From: Salinimicrobium sediminis
GTDB lineage: Bacteria; Bacteroidota; Bacteroidia; Flavobacteriales; Flavobacteriaceae
Length of the DNA stretch: 64,000 nt
Direction of reading: 5' to 3'
Assembly: GCF_900215295.1 (NCBI RefSeq)
Contig: NZ_OCMF01000001.1
Span: 1,240,001 to 1,304,000 of the forward strand
Shown piece after piece: positions 34,974 through 44,136 of this stretch. Position 1 is the stretch's first letter. Every line of letters starts with the position of its first letter. The translations under genes and the position numbers were made by a program. A model generated the notes under the pieces. That model was not told the origin of the DNA. It did not search any database and saw only the letters and a list, made by a program, of their open reading frames with translations.

Positions 34974-35040
34974 TCTCCCAAAACCAATTTTTAATTTTTT
35001 AAAAATGAAATTTGGAATTTGGAATTTGTAATTTTTTTAT

Positions 35041-35140
35041 GGGTGCTGCTGCGCACCGGGCCTGCCTGCCGGCAGGCAGGCTTTCCGCTATATTTTTTTG
35101 CCCTTAAGAGGCAAAAAAGATGCCGCTGCAATCCCTGCCC
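35041..35140 (+). repeat. Conserved-end hairpin element, copy 1 (interrupted by the 20-bp palindrome)
   Basis: Within the 219-bp mgtE-cupin gap. It shares CTTTCCGCTNATA at one end and CCGCTGCAATCNCT at the other with the element at 44621-44710, whereas the central hairpins differ in sequence (here TTTTTTGCC 35094-35102 with GGCAAAAAA 35110-35118). Conserved ends with an exchangeable stem suggest a mobile or structured-RNA repeat. Confidence 0.65.
35060..35081. repeat. 20-bp perfect palindrome, third copy (22 bp with flanks)
   Basis: CCTGCCTGCCGGCAGGCAGG at 35061-35080, extended to 22 bp by flanking G and C. It splits CACCGGG from CTTTCCGCT, the left end of the conserved-end element. Confidence 0.9.
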
Positions 35141-35192
35141 CAACTTCTATTTTGTAATTTAGAATCTTCTGAAAGTTTCCACAATATCATTT

Positions 35193-35558
35193 ATGAAAGC
35201 AATCGATCCAAAAGAAAAACTTACCCGCTTCAGCAATCACTGGCATCCACGACAAATAGGCGTTGTCAATGATATGCAGGTACTGGTAGCGAAGGTAAAA
35301 GATGAATTCGTTTGGCATCAGCACGATGAGGAAGATGAATTGTTCCAGGTGATAAAAGGCACCTTATACCTTCAGTTTGAAGATCGCACAGAGACTGTGA
35401 AAGAAGGAGAGATCATTATTGTTCCCAAAGGAGTAAAGCACTGTCCTATGACCAAAGACGGGGAGGAAGTCCATATTATGCTTTTTGAAAAGCTGAGCAC
35501 CAAACATACCGGAAACGTGCAGGACAGTCTCACTCAATCTGACTATCCAAAAATCTGA
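35193..35558 (+). CDS. Cupin domain protein
   Basis: A 121-residue single-cupin protein. Metal ligands of the cupin barrel are visible in VWHQHDEEDELFQVIKGTLY (His, His, Glu, about residues 45-64) and in KGVKHCPM (His, about 91). Small cupins of this kind bind sugars or metals; the specific reaction is not known. The gene is six bases before a 2-hydroxyacid dehydrogenase and probably shares its transcript. Confidence 0.85.
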   Translation: MKAIDPKEKLTRFSNHWHPRQIGVVNDMQVLVAKVKDEFVWHQHDEEDELFQVIKGTLYLQFEDRTETVKEGEIIIVPKGVKHCPMTKDGEEVHIMLFEKLSTKHTGNVQDSLTQSDYPKI

Positions 35559-35564
35559 TCTTTC

Positions 35565-36512
35565 ATGACCATTCTTCACGCTGACTCTAATCATCCAATT
35601 CTTTTACAGCAACTCGAAGCAGCCGGATTCAGGAATATTGAAGGCTACACTTTAACGCCACAGGAGATCCTGCGGGATCAACACCTCTATGACGGAATAG
35701 TAATAAGGAGCCGCTTTCATATTGGCAAAGATTTCCTTGAAGCTGCACCCAATCTAAAGTTCATTGCACGGGTTGGGGCGGGGCTGGAAAGTATTGATGT
35801 GGAATATGCAGAAAAACGCGGCGTTAAACTGTTTTCTGCCCCCGAAGGAAACCGAAATGCAGTGGGAGAACATGCGCTGGGGATGCTGCTGTCCCTTTTC
35901 AACAAATTGAATCAGGCAGACAGGCAGGTGAGGGAAGGGCTGTGGTACAGGGAAGCCAACCGCGGTGTTGAACTGGAAGGAAAGACTGTAGGGATCATTG
36001 GCTACGGGAATATGGGAAAATCCTTTGCTAAGAAGCTGCAGGGTTTCGATGTAAAGGTGCTTTGTTATGACATTTTAGAAGGGGTAGGAGATGCCAATGC
36101 CAAACAGGTTTCCCTGGAGAAATTCCGAAGAGAATGTGATGTAGTGAGCCTGCACACGCCCTGGACGCCTGAGACCAATAGGATGGTCGACAAAGAATTT
36201 ATAGCTGCCTTTGCAAAGCCATTCTGGTTGCTCAATACTGCCCGCGGAAAAAGTGTAGTAACCGAAGATCTTGTTGCAGCCCTTAATTCCGGAAAAATTC
36301 TCGGCGCAGGCCTGGATGTACTGGAGTATGAAAAAGGCTCTTTTGAAAGCCTGTTTGCTGAAGGTGCCGAAATGCCAAAAGCTCTTCAGGAGCTGCTGGT
36401 GATGCCAAATGTGTTGCTGAGTCCGCATGTGGCGGGATGGACCGTGGAATCCCACCGGAAGCTTGCAGATACCATTGCTCACAAGATCATATCCCACTTT
36501 CATAATCAATAA
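35565..36512 (+). CDS. D-2-hydroxyacid dehydrogenase (phosphoglycerate-dehydrogenase-like)
   Basis: A 315-residue NAD-dependent dehydrogenase. The Rossmann motif is VGIIGYGNMGKSFA (about 139-152); catalytic Arg is in NTARGKSVV (about 226), Glu in VLEYEKGSF and His in LSPHVAGWT (about 288). The N-terminal FIARVGAGLESIDVEYAEKR is typical. No ACT domain is present, unlike SerA of the regulated type. The substrate cannot be fixed from sequence; 3-phosphoglycerate is only one possibility. Confidence 0.9.
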   Translation: MTILHADSNHPILLQQLEAAGFRNIEGYTLTPQEILRDQHLYDGIVIRSRFHIGKDFLEAAPNLKFIARVGAGLESIDVEYAEKRGVKLFSAPEGNRNAVGEHALGMLLSLFNKLNQADRQVREGLWYREANRGVELEGKTVGIIGYGNMGKSFAKKLQGFDVKVLCYDILEGVGDANAKQVSLEKFRRECDVVSLHTPWTPETNRMVDKEFIAAFAKPFWLLNTARGKSVVTEDLVAALNSGKILGAGLDVLEYEKGSFESLFAEGAEMPKALQELLVMPNVLLSPHVAGWTVESHRKLADTIAHKIISHFHNQ

Positions 36513-36561
36513 AAAGTAAAGACGCACCACTAGTTCGTCTTTGTTTTAAATATAGGAAAAT

Positions 36562-36948
36562 ATGAAAAAACGAGTAACCGGCATCGGCGGGATCTTCTTC
36601 AAAAGTAAAGATCCCAAAGCCACAAAAGATTGGTACAGCAAACATTTAGGTTTTAACACCGATCAGTGGGGGAGCACCTTCTGGTGGAAGGACAAAGAAG
36701 GAAACGACTGCTCCACCCAGTGGAGCCCCATGAAGGAAGACACCGACTACTATGAACCTTCAAAAAAGCAATTTATGGTCAACTACCGGGTAGAAAATCT
36801 GGAAGAACTGCTGGAGGAGTTGAAGAACGAAGGTGTGGATATCGTGGGGGAAATGCAAACTTTCGACTACGGGAAATTTGGATGGATCATGGATCCCGAA
36901 GGCAATAAGATCGAGCTGTGGGAGCCTATTGACAAAGCATTTCTGTAG
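36562..36948 (+). CDS. VOC superfamily (glyoxalase-like) protein
   Basis: A 128-residue vicinal-oxygen-chelate protein with the paired beta-alpha-beta-beta-beta layout: GIGGIFFKSKDPKATKDWYS at the start and GWIMDPEGNKIELWEPID near the end. The Glu of IELWEP is a usual metal ligand. It could be a dioxygenase, a lyase or a resistance protein; no closer call is possible. It stands 49 bp after the hydroxyacid dehydrogenase gene. Confidence 0.87.
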   Translation: MKKRVTGIGGIFFKSKDPKATKDWYSKHLGFNTDQWGSTFWWKDKEGNDCSTQWSPMKEDTDYYEPSKKQFMVNYRVENLEELLEELKNEGVDIVGEMQTFDYGKFGWIMDPEGNKIELWEPIDKAFL

Positions 36949-37051
36949 CGATGGGAATAAGATTAGGTCGATTAAACGGCCATGCCATAGGCACATCCTG
37001 CTAAAATTATACTAATCTTCGGCGATCTTTTCCCCTCCCGGAATAAGGCTT

Positions 37052-37059
37052 TACCTTTG
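37052..37059 (+). promoter_or_regulatory. -7 box of the MFS transporter gene
   Basis: TACCTTTG matches TAnnTTTG and lies 23 bp before the TTG start codon; no -33 TTG is evident. Confidence 0.5.
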
Positions 37060-37082
37060 CAGGTTTAAAGAAGATCAGGGAT

Positions 37083-38300
37083 TTGAAAGACTATTTTTAC
37101 TTTCTTAAGGGGAACTTCAGGACCGTAAGCTTTGGATGGCTGCTCACGCTGCTCTCCGGCTTTGGTCAAACCTTTTTGATCTCCTTGTATGTGCCTGAGA
37201 TTATAAGGTCCTTTAATATTTCTGAAGGTGCCTTTGGAGCTATTTATGCCGGTTGTACGGTTGCCGCCTCTTTTATTATGCTCTCTGTAGGTCATACGGT
37301 GGACCACAAGCCGGTAAAAAAAGTAACAGCCTTTACCGTTGCCGGTCTGGGATTATCGAGCATTCTTTTGGGAGCTTCCCAGAACATCATCATGCTCATA
37401 GTTGCCATTACGGGCCTTCGGCTTGCCGGGCAGGGGCTCCTAACCCACATAAGCATGACCATCATGTCAAAGCAGTTTGTGGCAGACAGAGGAAAGGCTC
37501 TGAGTTTTTCTTCCCTTGGATTTTCTGTAGGAGAGGCTATTTTTCCACTGCTCATCGCTTTCCTTATAGGCTGGTTCGACTGGAGAATAGCTGCAGTTGC
37601 CAGTGGTGTTGTCTTACTCCTTTACCTGATTAGGCTTAGGTTTAACAGGCTTGAAAATTTTGATGAAAAGCTGTCCAAGCAAGGCAGCCCTTCTCCCTGG
37701 TCTCTGCTTAAGGATTATAAAAGTGTGGTGTTGGACAAAAGATTTGGAGTTATGATGCCCGCTAGTTTTATTCTGAGTTTTGCGGCAACCGCCATCTTCT
37801 TTTACCAATACGTATTTGTGGAGAACAAAGGCTGGTCGGTACAGCTATACGCAACTTTCTTTACCGTGTATGCCATTACCCGTTTCCTGTTTTCCCTTTT
37901 TGGGGGAGTATGGGTGGATAAATTTACCGCCAGGAAATTATTCAGGTATTATTTGATCCCTGTAAATCTGGGGCTGCTTCCCTTCGCTTTTATGGACAAT
38001 ATTATTGGAGCCCTGATTTTTTTAATCACAGCAGGAATAACGATGGGAGTCTCCGGAACTGTAAAAACAGCCCTGATCGCTGAACTTTATGGAACCGAAA
38101 AGATGGGAGTAATAAGAAGTGTTTTTACTATGTTTTCTGTTATAAGCACCGCTTTAGGCCCATTGGTGGTGGGACTATTAATGGATGCCGGAGTGACTTT
38201 TGAATATATTATGGCAGGGATCTTTGTATTAATGGCTGCGATCGTCATTAACTCTCAACGCATCAGATCCTACCGAAAGCAACCTGCAGAGGTTTATTAA
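37083..38300 (+). CDS. Major facilitator superfamily transporter
   Basis: A 405-residue transporter with 12 predicted membrane segments, the MFS-type loop GHTVDHKPVKKV after segment 2 (about 76-87) and GVWVDKFTARKLF after segment 8. The substrate is unknown. The start is a TTG at 37083, the only start codon before the first membrane segment, with a TAnnTTTG box upstream that supports it. It converges with ywbE. Confidence 0.9.
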   Translation: MKDYFYFLKGNFRTVSFGWLLTLLSGFGQTFLISLYVPEIIRSFNISEGAFGAIYAGCTVAASFIMLSVGHTVDHKPVKKVTAFTVAGLGLSSILLGASQNIIMLIVAITGLRLAGQGLLTHISMTIMSKQFVADRGKALSFSSLGFSVGEAIFPLLIAFLIGWFDWRIAAVASGVVLLLYLIRLRFNRLENFDEKLSKQGSPSPWSLLKDYKSVVLDKRFGVMMPASFILSFAATAIFFYQYVFVENKGWSVQLYATFFTVYAITRFLFSLFGGVWVDKFTARKLFRYYLIPVNLGLLPFAFMDNIIGALIFLITAGITMGVSGTVKTALIAELYGTEKMGVIRSVFTMFSVISTALGPLVVGLLMDAGVTFEYIMAGIFVLMAAIVINSQRIRSYRKQPAEVY

Positions 38301-38340
38301 AACTTTTTTTCCCTTTAATGGGTAAGTAAAAGTCTCTGGT

Positions 38341-38370
38341 AATTGTTCATTGCTAATTGATAATTGTTCA
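38341..38370. repeat. AT-rich dispersed repeat, copy 1
   Basis: On the minus strand it reads TATCAATTAGCAATGAACAA, one base off TATCAATTAGCAATAAACAA at 45841-45860. It overlaps the 3' end of ywbE. The two copies are the only ones noticed in the window. Confidence 0.6.
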
Positions 38371-38568
38371 GGCAAGGGAATCGATGATCTCCTGCACCCT
38401 TCCCACTTCTCCTGTTTCCAGCCTAACTTTTATGCCATGGGGATGCATGGGAGATTTTGTGAGGATATCCTGCACAACTCCTTTAGTGATGCGGCCGGAG
38501 CGCTGGTCATGTTTCTGTACAATTCCAACTCTGGTGCCGGGAGAAATGTCTTTTCGTGAAGGTTTCAA
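38368..38568 (-). CDS. YwbE family protein
   Basis: A 66-residue basic protein that matches the YwbE/DUF2196 family almost throughout: RKDISPGTRVGIVQKHDQRS, GVVQDILTKSPMHPHGIKVR and GEVGRVQEI. It probably has an SH3/OB-like barrel and may bind nucleic acid; no function is known. The start is a TTG at 38568, as there is no in-frame ATG after the SDR stop at 38601. It is the last gene of a reverse-strand run from 42915. Confidence 0.85.
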   Translation of the reverse strand: MKPSRKDISPGTRVGIVQKHDQRSGRITKGVVQDILTKSPMHPHGIKVRLETGEVGRVQEIIDSLA

Positions 38569-38600
38569 AAATGTGTTTTTAAAAAGTTTTTCCTGAACAA

Positions 38601-39251
38601 TTAACCCTTGCTCAAATTGATCATGGCAGACTTGATAGGTTCATCTCCTTCCACAGCCTCAAAGGTCATATTCTTTACCAGGGGATCTGCCAGGGACATG
38701 ATGAGCAAAAAAGCCACGTCATCTCTCGGAATTTCTCCTGCTGAATCCAGTTTTTCAGCCAGTTTGACCTTGCCCATTCCCAAATCATCTGTAAGGGCGC
38801 CGGCTCTTACAATGGTATAGTCCAAACCGCTTTTCCGCAGATGTTCATCGGCAGTGGCTTTGGCTTTGAGATAATGCTCCAGCTTTTTATGCTTTGAAGG
38901 CTCATCTGCACCCATGGAACTCAGCATAATGAACTTTTTGATTTTAGCCTTTTTTGAAGCATCAATAATTTTGATGGCTCCTTTTTCATCCACTTCTGTG
39001 GTCTTTTCCGGGCCTGTATCGCCCCCAGAACCTGCCGTAAAGATTACCTTATCGATTCCTTTGAGTACATGGCTAAGGTCTTCCTGTTCCAGGTCTCCCA
39101 ATACCCACTGCACCTCCATATCTTCAAAAATGGTTTTTTGCTCTTCGTTCCTGATCATCGCCACCGGCTCAAAACTCTGGCTGTTATTGAGGATTTCAAT
39201 GATTCTTTTTCCGGTACTTCCGTTGGCTCCAACGATAAGGATCTTTTCCAT
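38601..39251 (-). CDS. NAD(P)H-binding SDR protein (YwnB/NmrA-like)
   Basis: A 216-residue atypical short-chain dehydrogenase: ILIVGANGSTGKRIIEILNN (GxxGxxG motif, residues 4-23), LGDLEQEDL, KFIMLSSMGADEPSKH and LDYTIVRAGALTD. The catalytic Tyr-x3-Lys is not in its classic form, as in other NmrA-like proteins. It probably binds NADP and acts as a reductase or redox sensor. It lies 68 bp after the OlsF-like gene and 32 bp before ywbE. Confidence 0.9.
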   Translation of the reverse strand: MEKILIVGANGSTGKRIIEILNNSQSFEPVAMIRNEEQKTIFEDMEVQWVLGDLEQEDLSHVLKGIDKVIFTAGSGGDTGPEKTTEVDEKGAIKIIDASKKAKIKKFIMLSSMGADEPSKHKKLEHYLKAKATADEHLRKSGLDYTIVRAGALTDDLGMGKVKLAEKLDSAGEIPRDDVAFLLIMSLADPLVKNMTFEAVEGDEPIKSAMINLSKG

Positions 39252-39319
39252 AATTGCATTTTTAAGTCTGAAACAGCAAGTTAAGCATCAAAAAAGGCAA
39301 ATCCAAAGCTATATTTTAC

Positions 39320-41158
39320 CTATGACTCGCCAGATTCTTTTGCGGCAGCTTCATTTTTACGCATTTCTGTGACCTTGCGTTCAAGTTCCTGCTGAAACTC
39401 CTCCATCACAGGTCTTACAGTACTTTCGGGTAAATCGGCGATCTTGATATACATCAATCCGTCTATGGCATCATTGAACAACGGGTCCACATTGAAAGCC
39501 ACCACTTTCGCATTCTGCTTGATATACTTTTTAATGAGCACCGGTAATCTCATACTTCCAGGCTCCACTTCGTCAATGATCTTATCAAACTTGTTAAGAT
39601 CTGCCTGGGTTTCATCAAAAATAAAGTCTTTATCTCCATCCTTCAGCTTTACCTTAAACTCCTTTTTTGGTCTCACATATTGAGCAACATAAGGATCATA
39701 ATAATGTGACCTCATGAATTCGATCATCAGAGATTTTGAGAAATTGGAGAATTTGTTGCTTATGCTCACCCCGCCAATAAGATATTTATGCTTCGGAAAC
39801 CTGAGGGTACAGTGCACGATTCCCTTCCACAGCAGAAAGAGCGGCATTGGCCGTTGCTGATATTCTTTGGTAATGAAGGCCCGTCCCATTTCTATGGACT
39901 CGCTCATCATTTTGTAAAGCTCGGGTTCGAACCTAAAGAGGTCCTGCAGGTAAAACCCTTGTATTCCATGTTCTGCGAAGATCTCGGCGCCCATTCCCAT
40001 TCTGTACGCCCCGGCAATTTTCCTTGCTTCATTGTCCCAAAGGAACATGTGGTAATAATAATCATCGAACTTATCAAGGTCGACAGGGTTGTTGGTGCCT
40101 TCGCCTATGGCCCTAAAGGTAATTTCCCGAAGCCGTCCAATCTCCTTCAGAATATTGGGAATGATCTCTTTTTTAGCTAAAAACACCTCGTAATTCTTGC
40201 TTTCAAGAAGGCGCTTGTCCAGTTTTCGGCAAGTCTCAACTTCCTCGAGCATAAGATCGCACTGAGTTTCCTCCACGATCTTTTTAGGTTGCTTCGGAAT
40301 TTTGAAATTCTTGGGAATACTTTTCAAAAACGGCTTTTTTTCAAAGGCATTGGCCAGCATATAGGTCTTTCGGCGTAAAAAGGCAGTAAGCGATTCAACA
40401 GTGGTTATCTCCTGAATATCCTGCGGATTAATAGCATTACCAATTCGCACCTTGATCTTGCGCTTCTTTTGAGAGAGCATTTCACTTGGAAGCTTCGCCG
40501 TTCTCAAAATATCGCTTACCGAGGCCAGCCTGTAAAAGAAAGTACTGTTTTTGGCATGAAAATAAATAGGGATGACGGGAACTTTTGCTTTTAGAATGAG
40601 TTTCATCGCAGCGGGATCCCAGGGGCGATCAACGATCCTGCGTTCCTCGCGATAGGTGGAAACCTCTCCGGCAGGGAAGATACCCAGGGGTTTTCCCTCC
40701 CGCAGGTGCATGATGGCTTCTTTAATTCCTTTGGTGCTGGACTGTACTTCCTTATGCTCTTCAAAAGGATTTACCGGCATAATGTAAGGCTGCAAAGGTT
40801 CGATGCGCTGCAGCAGAAAATTCGCAATGACCTTGAAATCTTCCCGTTGAGAAAGTAATAGTTTTAAAAGGATCATGCCATCAATTCCACCCAGGGGATG
40901 ATTGGAAATGGTAATAAATGGTCCGGATTTTGGAATCCGCTTCAGGTCTTCCTGCGGAATTTCAAAATCGATCTCAAAAGCCTTCAGAAGAGAATCTATG
41001 AACTGTGGTGCGGGCAAATTTTTCCGTTTTTCATACTCCTTATTGATCACAGAAAGTTTTGTTGTTTTCAAGAGAACCCAACCCATAGAAGTTCCTAAAA
41101 ATCCGAGTTTATCCAAATTCATGACCTTGGCAACTTCTTTTGCACTCACAATTCCCAT
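39320..41158 (-). CDS. Fused acyltransferase, OlsF-like (ornithine/aminolipid synthesis)
   Basis: A 612-residue fusion. The N-terminal half (about 75-300) is a PlsC-type acyltransferase with SNHPLGGIDG (about 85-94) and GIFPAGEVSTYR; the C-terminal half (about 330-560) is a GNAT-like N-acyltransferase of the OlsB type (EITFRAIGEGTNNPVDLDKF, GFYLQDLFRFEPEL, HKYLIGGVSISNKFS). This matches OlsF, which makes lyso- then full ornithine lipid in Serratia and Flavobacterium; here the amino acid headgroup cannot be told. It is 27 bp downstream of an aspartate kinase gene. Confidence 0.85.
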   Translation of the reverse strand: MGIVSAKEVAKVMNLDKLGFLGTSMGWVLLKTTKLSVINKEYEKRKNLPAPQFIDSLLKAFEIDFEIPQEDLKRIPKSGPFITISNHPLGGIDGMILLKLLLSQREDFKVIANFLLQRIEPLQPYIMPVNPFEEHKEVQSSTKGIKEAIMHLREGKPLGIFPAGEVSTYREERRIVDRPWDPAAMKLILKAKVPVIPIYFHAKNSTFFYRLASVSDILRTAKLPSEMLSQKKRKIKVRIGNAINPQDIQEITTVESLTAFLRRKTYMLANAFEKKPFLKSIPKNFKIPKQPKKIVEETQCDLMLEEVETCRKLDKRLLESKNYEVFLAKKEIIPNILKEIGRLREITFRAIGEGTNNPVDLDKFDDYYYHMFLWDNEARKIAGAYRMGMGAEIFAEHGIQGFYLQDLFRFEPELYKMMSESIEMGRAFITKEYQQRPMPLFLLWKGIVHCTLRFPKHKYLIGGVSISNKFSNFSKSLMIEFMRSHYYDPYVAQYVRPKKEFKVKLKDGDKDFIFDETQADLNKFDKIIDEVEPGSMRLPVLIKKYIKQNAKVVAFNVDPLFNDAIDGLMYIKIADLPESTVRPVMEEFQQELERKVTEMRKNEAAAKESGES

Positions 41159-41185
41159 ATAAATCTGTTTAAGAGGTTAAGCCAA

Positions 41186-42436
41186 CTACGGTATGGCAAC
41201 TATTTGAACGGTTTCCCGGGTAATTTGTTTCAAAAGGATCTTCTTCTCTTTCTCCAGCTCCTGTACAGCGACTTCATCAAAATGACGTATGGTGTACAGG
41301 GAGACCCCGGTGTTATAGCTCACTCTAAAAGTTGCTTTCAGGTGATTGAGCAACTTTTCTAAGTTATTAAATTTATTGTCAATACACACCGAAAAACTAA
41401 TGGCCGAGTTCTGAATTAGATCCACTTTGATCTGATATTTATGAAAGAGGCTGAAGATCTCGCTGATATTCTTTTCGAGGATAAACGAAAAATCCAGGGA
41501 AGATAATGAGATCAATACCTGATCTTTTTTCACTATAAAACAAGGGATCTTCGGAAGGATTGGCTGCCCTTTTCTCACTGCGGTTCCGGGATTCACCGGG
41601 TGCAAAAATGATTTTACATAAAGCGGAATTTCCTTTCGCTGTAATGGCTGCAGGGTCTTGGGATGAATGACCGATGCTCCGTAAAATGCGAGTTCAATGG
41701 CTTCTTCATAAGAAATGTGCTCCAGCAGCTGTGGATCCTTAAACACCCGTGGATCTGCATTGAGTACTCCGGGTACATCTTTCCAGATAGTGACACTGTC
41801 GGCATTAAGGCAAAAGGCGAAAATCCCGGCGGTATAGTCACTCCCCTCCCTGCCCAAAGTGGTTGAAAAGTTATTTGGATCTGCCCCAATAAACCCCTGT
41901 GTGATCGTTAGATTTTGGGGATTTACTCTTAATTTGATCTGCGTCTGGGTTTCCTCCCACTGTACCTGGGCATCCCGATAGGTACTGTCTGTGCGAATGC
42001 AAAAACGAGCGTCTAAAAAGTCATTTTTGACATCTTTATAGGAAAAGTAAGTGCTAACGATGGTGGAGGAGAGGAGTTCTCCATAGATTACTACCTGGTC
42101 ATAGACAAAATCGTAATTGGTAGAACGGTTATGGTTCAGAAAATTCTCCAGCTCTTTAAATAATTCACTTACTGAATTAAAGGCTGAATGATCTTTGTTC
42201 TCAAACAGGCCCAGCATGATCTCCAGGTGGTATTCTTTTACCGGTTGAAGAGCACCTTTAAAATTCCCTTTTTGAAGATAATCTTTTACAACTTCTTCAA
42301 GGGCGTTGGTGATCTTTCCCATAGCCGAGACCACAACAAGTTTTTCAGCAGTGCCTTCTCCCTGCAATACCTGCAGCACATTCTTTACGCCGGCGGCATC
42401 TTTTAAAGATGCACCCCCAAATTTGAAGACCTTCAT
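41186..42436 (-). CDS. Aspartate kinase
   Basis: A 416-residue monofunctional kinase that phosphorylates aspartate in the lysine, threonine and methionine pathways. Motifs: KFGGASLKDAAG at the N-terminus (the usual KFGGTS has Ala for Thr), TTLGREGSDYTAGIFA (about 190-205) and VWKDVPGV-type IWKDVPGVLNADP (about 218). The C-terminal 120 residues hold ACT-like repeats for feedback control. Its ATG overlaps the stop of the upstream GNAT gene (ATGA). Confidence 0.93.
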   Translation of the reverse strand: MKVFKFGGASLKDAAGVKNVLQVLQGEGTAEKLVVVSAMGKITNALEEVVKDYLQKGNFKGALQPVKEYHLEIMLGLFENKDHSAFNSVSELFKELENFLNHNRSTNYDFVYDQVVIYGELLSSTIVSTYFSYKDVKNDFLDARFCIRTDSTYRDAQVQWEETQTQIKLRVNPQNLTITQGFIGADPNNFSTTLGREGSDYTAGIFAFCLNADSVTIWKDVPGVLNADPRVFKDPQLLEHISYEEAIELAFYGASVIHPKTLQPLQRKEIPLYVKSFLHPVNPGTAVRKGQPILPKIPCFIVKKDQVLISLSSLDFSFILEKNISEIFSLFHKYQIKVDLIQNSAISFSVCIDNKFNNLEKLLNHLKATFRVSYNTGVSLYTIRHFDEVAVQELEKEKKILLKQITRETVQIVAIP

Positions 42437-42915
42437 GAGTTGGTTGCTACGAATTTGGTGATCCCGTTCTCATCCATCTGTACCGTATACCAGTCTTTAA
42501 GAATGTTTGCGCCGCTGCGTTCGTAAAAATCTATAGCGTGTTTGTTCCAGTCCAGCACTACCCATTCCACCCGTTTTAAACCCTGTTCCTTTGCATAAGC
42601 GATGACCTTACGGTAAAGAGCATTTCCAATGCCTGTGCCGCGCATTTCTTCTCTCACTATGAGGTCTTCCAGGTGAAGTGTTCGGCCCTTCCAGGTGGAA
42701 AAACGGTAATAGACCAGAGCCATTCCTTCAATCTTTCCATTGACTTCGGCTACAAAAACGTGGAAAAGGGGATTTTCTCCAAAACCTTCTTTTTCGAGGG
42801 TTTCAACTGTGGTGATCACAGCATCGGGTTCATTTTCAAATGCTGCAAGCTCCTTGATAAGTTCCAGTACCTCCGGCATGTCTTCTATTCTCGCGTCTCT
42901 AATTTCAGGTTTCAT
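42433..42915 (-). CDS. GNAT N-acetyltransferase (diamine acetyltransferase-like)
   Basis: A 160-residue GNAT protein. Motif A is VREEMRGTGIGNALYRKVIA (about 88-107), and the stretch RFSTWKGRTLHLEDLIV together with VVLDWNKHAIDFYERSGA resembles the SSAT/thialysine acetyltransferase group. A polyamine, diamine or lysine analogue is a likely substrate. Coupled by a four-base overlap to aspartate kinase, which fits a role near lysine metabolism; this is inference. Confidence 0.88.
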   Translation of the reverse strand: MKPEIRDARIEDMPEVLELIKELAAFENEPDAVITTVETLEKEGFGENPLFHVFVAEVNGKIEGMALVYYRFSTWKGRTLHLEDLIVREEMRGTGIGNALYRKVIAYAKEQGLKRVEWVVLDWNKHAIDFYERSGANILKDWYTVQMDENGITKFVATNS

Positions 42916-42972
42916 AGATATGGTTTAATGACAAAAATAGAGATTTGATTTTAAGATTAAATTACGAAAACG

Positions 42973-43006
42973 TTGTAGTGGCTTAGAATAATTTGGTTTA
43001 GTTTTG
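42973..43006 (+). promoter_or_regulatory. Promoter of fbp
   Basis: TTG at 42973-42975, 23-base spacer and TAGTTTTG at 42999-43006, a perfect -7 box, 26 bp before the ATG. Confidence 0.6.
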
Positions 43007-43032
43007 TCCGGTAAAGCATACCAACCACTTCA

Positions 43033-44043
43033 ATGATTAAAAAAAATCAAACATTAGGCGAATTCATAATTGAGAACCAGGCAGAATTTGCTTACTCTTC
43101 AGGAGAACTTTCAAGATTAATTAATTCCATCAGGCTCGCGGCAAAAGTTGTGAACCATGAGGTGAATAAAGCCGGACTCGTAGATATCACCGGTGCAGCA
43201 GGTGAAACTAACGTGCAGGGGGAAGATCAGCAAAAGTTGGATGTCTATGCCAATGAAAAATTTATTCAAACCCTTACCAACAGAGAAATAGTGTGCGGTA
43301 TCGCTTCCGAAGAAATGGAAGATTTTATCACCATTGCAGGACAAAATGGTGATCATAAGAACAAATATGTTGTATTAATGGATCCTCTTGACGGAAGTTC
43401 CAACATTGACGTAAATGTTTCAGTGGGTACAATTTTCTCTATTTACAGAAGGGTGAGCCCTATTGGCACTCCCGTGCAGCTGGAAGATTTTCTTCAGCCG
43501 GGAAATAAGCAGGTGGCTGCGGGTTACATTGTTTATGGAACTTCTACGATGCTCGTTTACACCACGGGCCACGGGGTGAATGGTTTTACGCTCAATCCTG
43601 CTCTTGGTTCCTGGTATCTTTCCCATCCTAATATGCAATACCCGGAGGATGGCAGGATTTATTCAGTAAACGAAGGGAACTATGTGCATTTTCCACAAGG
43701 TGTGAAAAATTATATTAAGTATTGCCAGGAAGAAAAAGAAGACAGGCCTTATACCTCAAGGTACATTGGGTCTCTGGTTTCAGATTTTCACCGGAATATG
43801 ATCAAAGGCGGGATCTATTTCTACCCCACAAGTTCTAAAGCTCCGGACGGAAAGCTCAGGTTGTTGTATGAATGTAATCCTATGGCTTTTATTGCTGAAC
43901 AGGCCGGCGGGAAAGCCAGCGACGGCTTTAACCGAATCCTGGACATCGATCCAAAGGAGCTGCATCAACGCGTACCCTTCTTTTGCGGAAGTAAAAATAT
44001 GGTGCTAAAGGCCGAAGAATTTATGGCCAAAGACCCTGAATAA
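43033..44043 (+). CDS. fbp: Fructose-1,6-bisphosphatase, class I
   Basis: A 336-residue gluconeogenic enzyme hydrolysing fructose 1,6-bisphosphate. Metal-binding motifs are ASEEMEDF (about 93-100) and [20 protein letters not shown] (about 113-132); the substrate loop [17 protein letters not shown]-type is seen as [20 protein letters not shown] (about 250-269), then [16 protein letters not shown]. Length and start are standard. Confidence 0.97.
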   Translation: MIKKNQTLGEFIIENQAEFAYSSGELSRLINSIRLAAKVVNHEVNKAGLVDITGAAGETNVQGEDQQKLDVYANEKFIQTLTNREIVCGIASEEMEDFITIAGQNGDHKNKYVVLMDPLDGSSNIDVNVSVGTIFSIYRRVSPIGTPVQLEDFLQPGNKQVAAGYIVYGTSTMLVYTTGHGVNGFTLNPALGSWYLSHPNMQYPEDGRIYSVNEGNYVHFPQGVKNYIKYCQEEKEDRPYTSRYIGSLVSDFHRNMIKGGIYFYPTSSKAPDGKLRLLYECNPMAFIAEQAGGKASDGFNRILDIDPKELHQRVPFFCGSKNMVLKAEEFMAKDPE

Positions 44044-44136
44044 CATCAGGTTCAAAAAAGCTAATTTCCGAAGAAATTTTGTCTTAATAAAGTCTTGATT
44101 CTTGCCTCTTGGTTCTTAGCTCTTTAACACTGCGGT

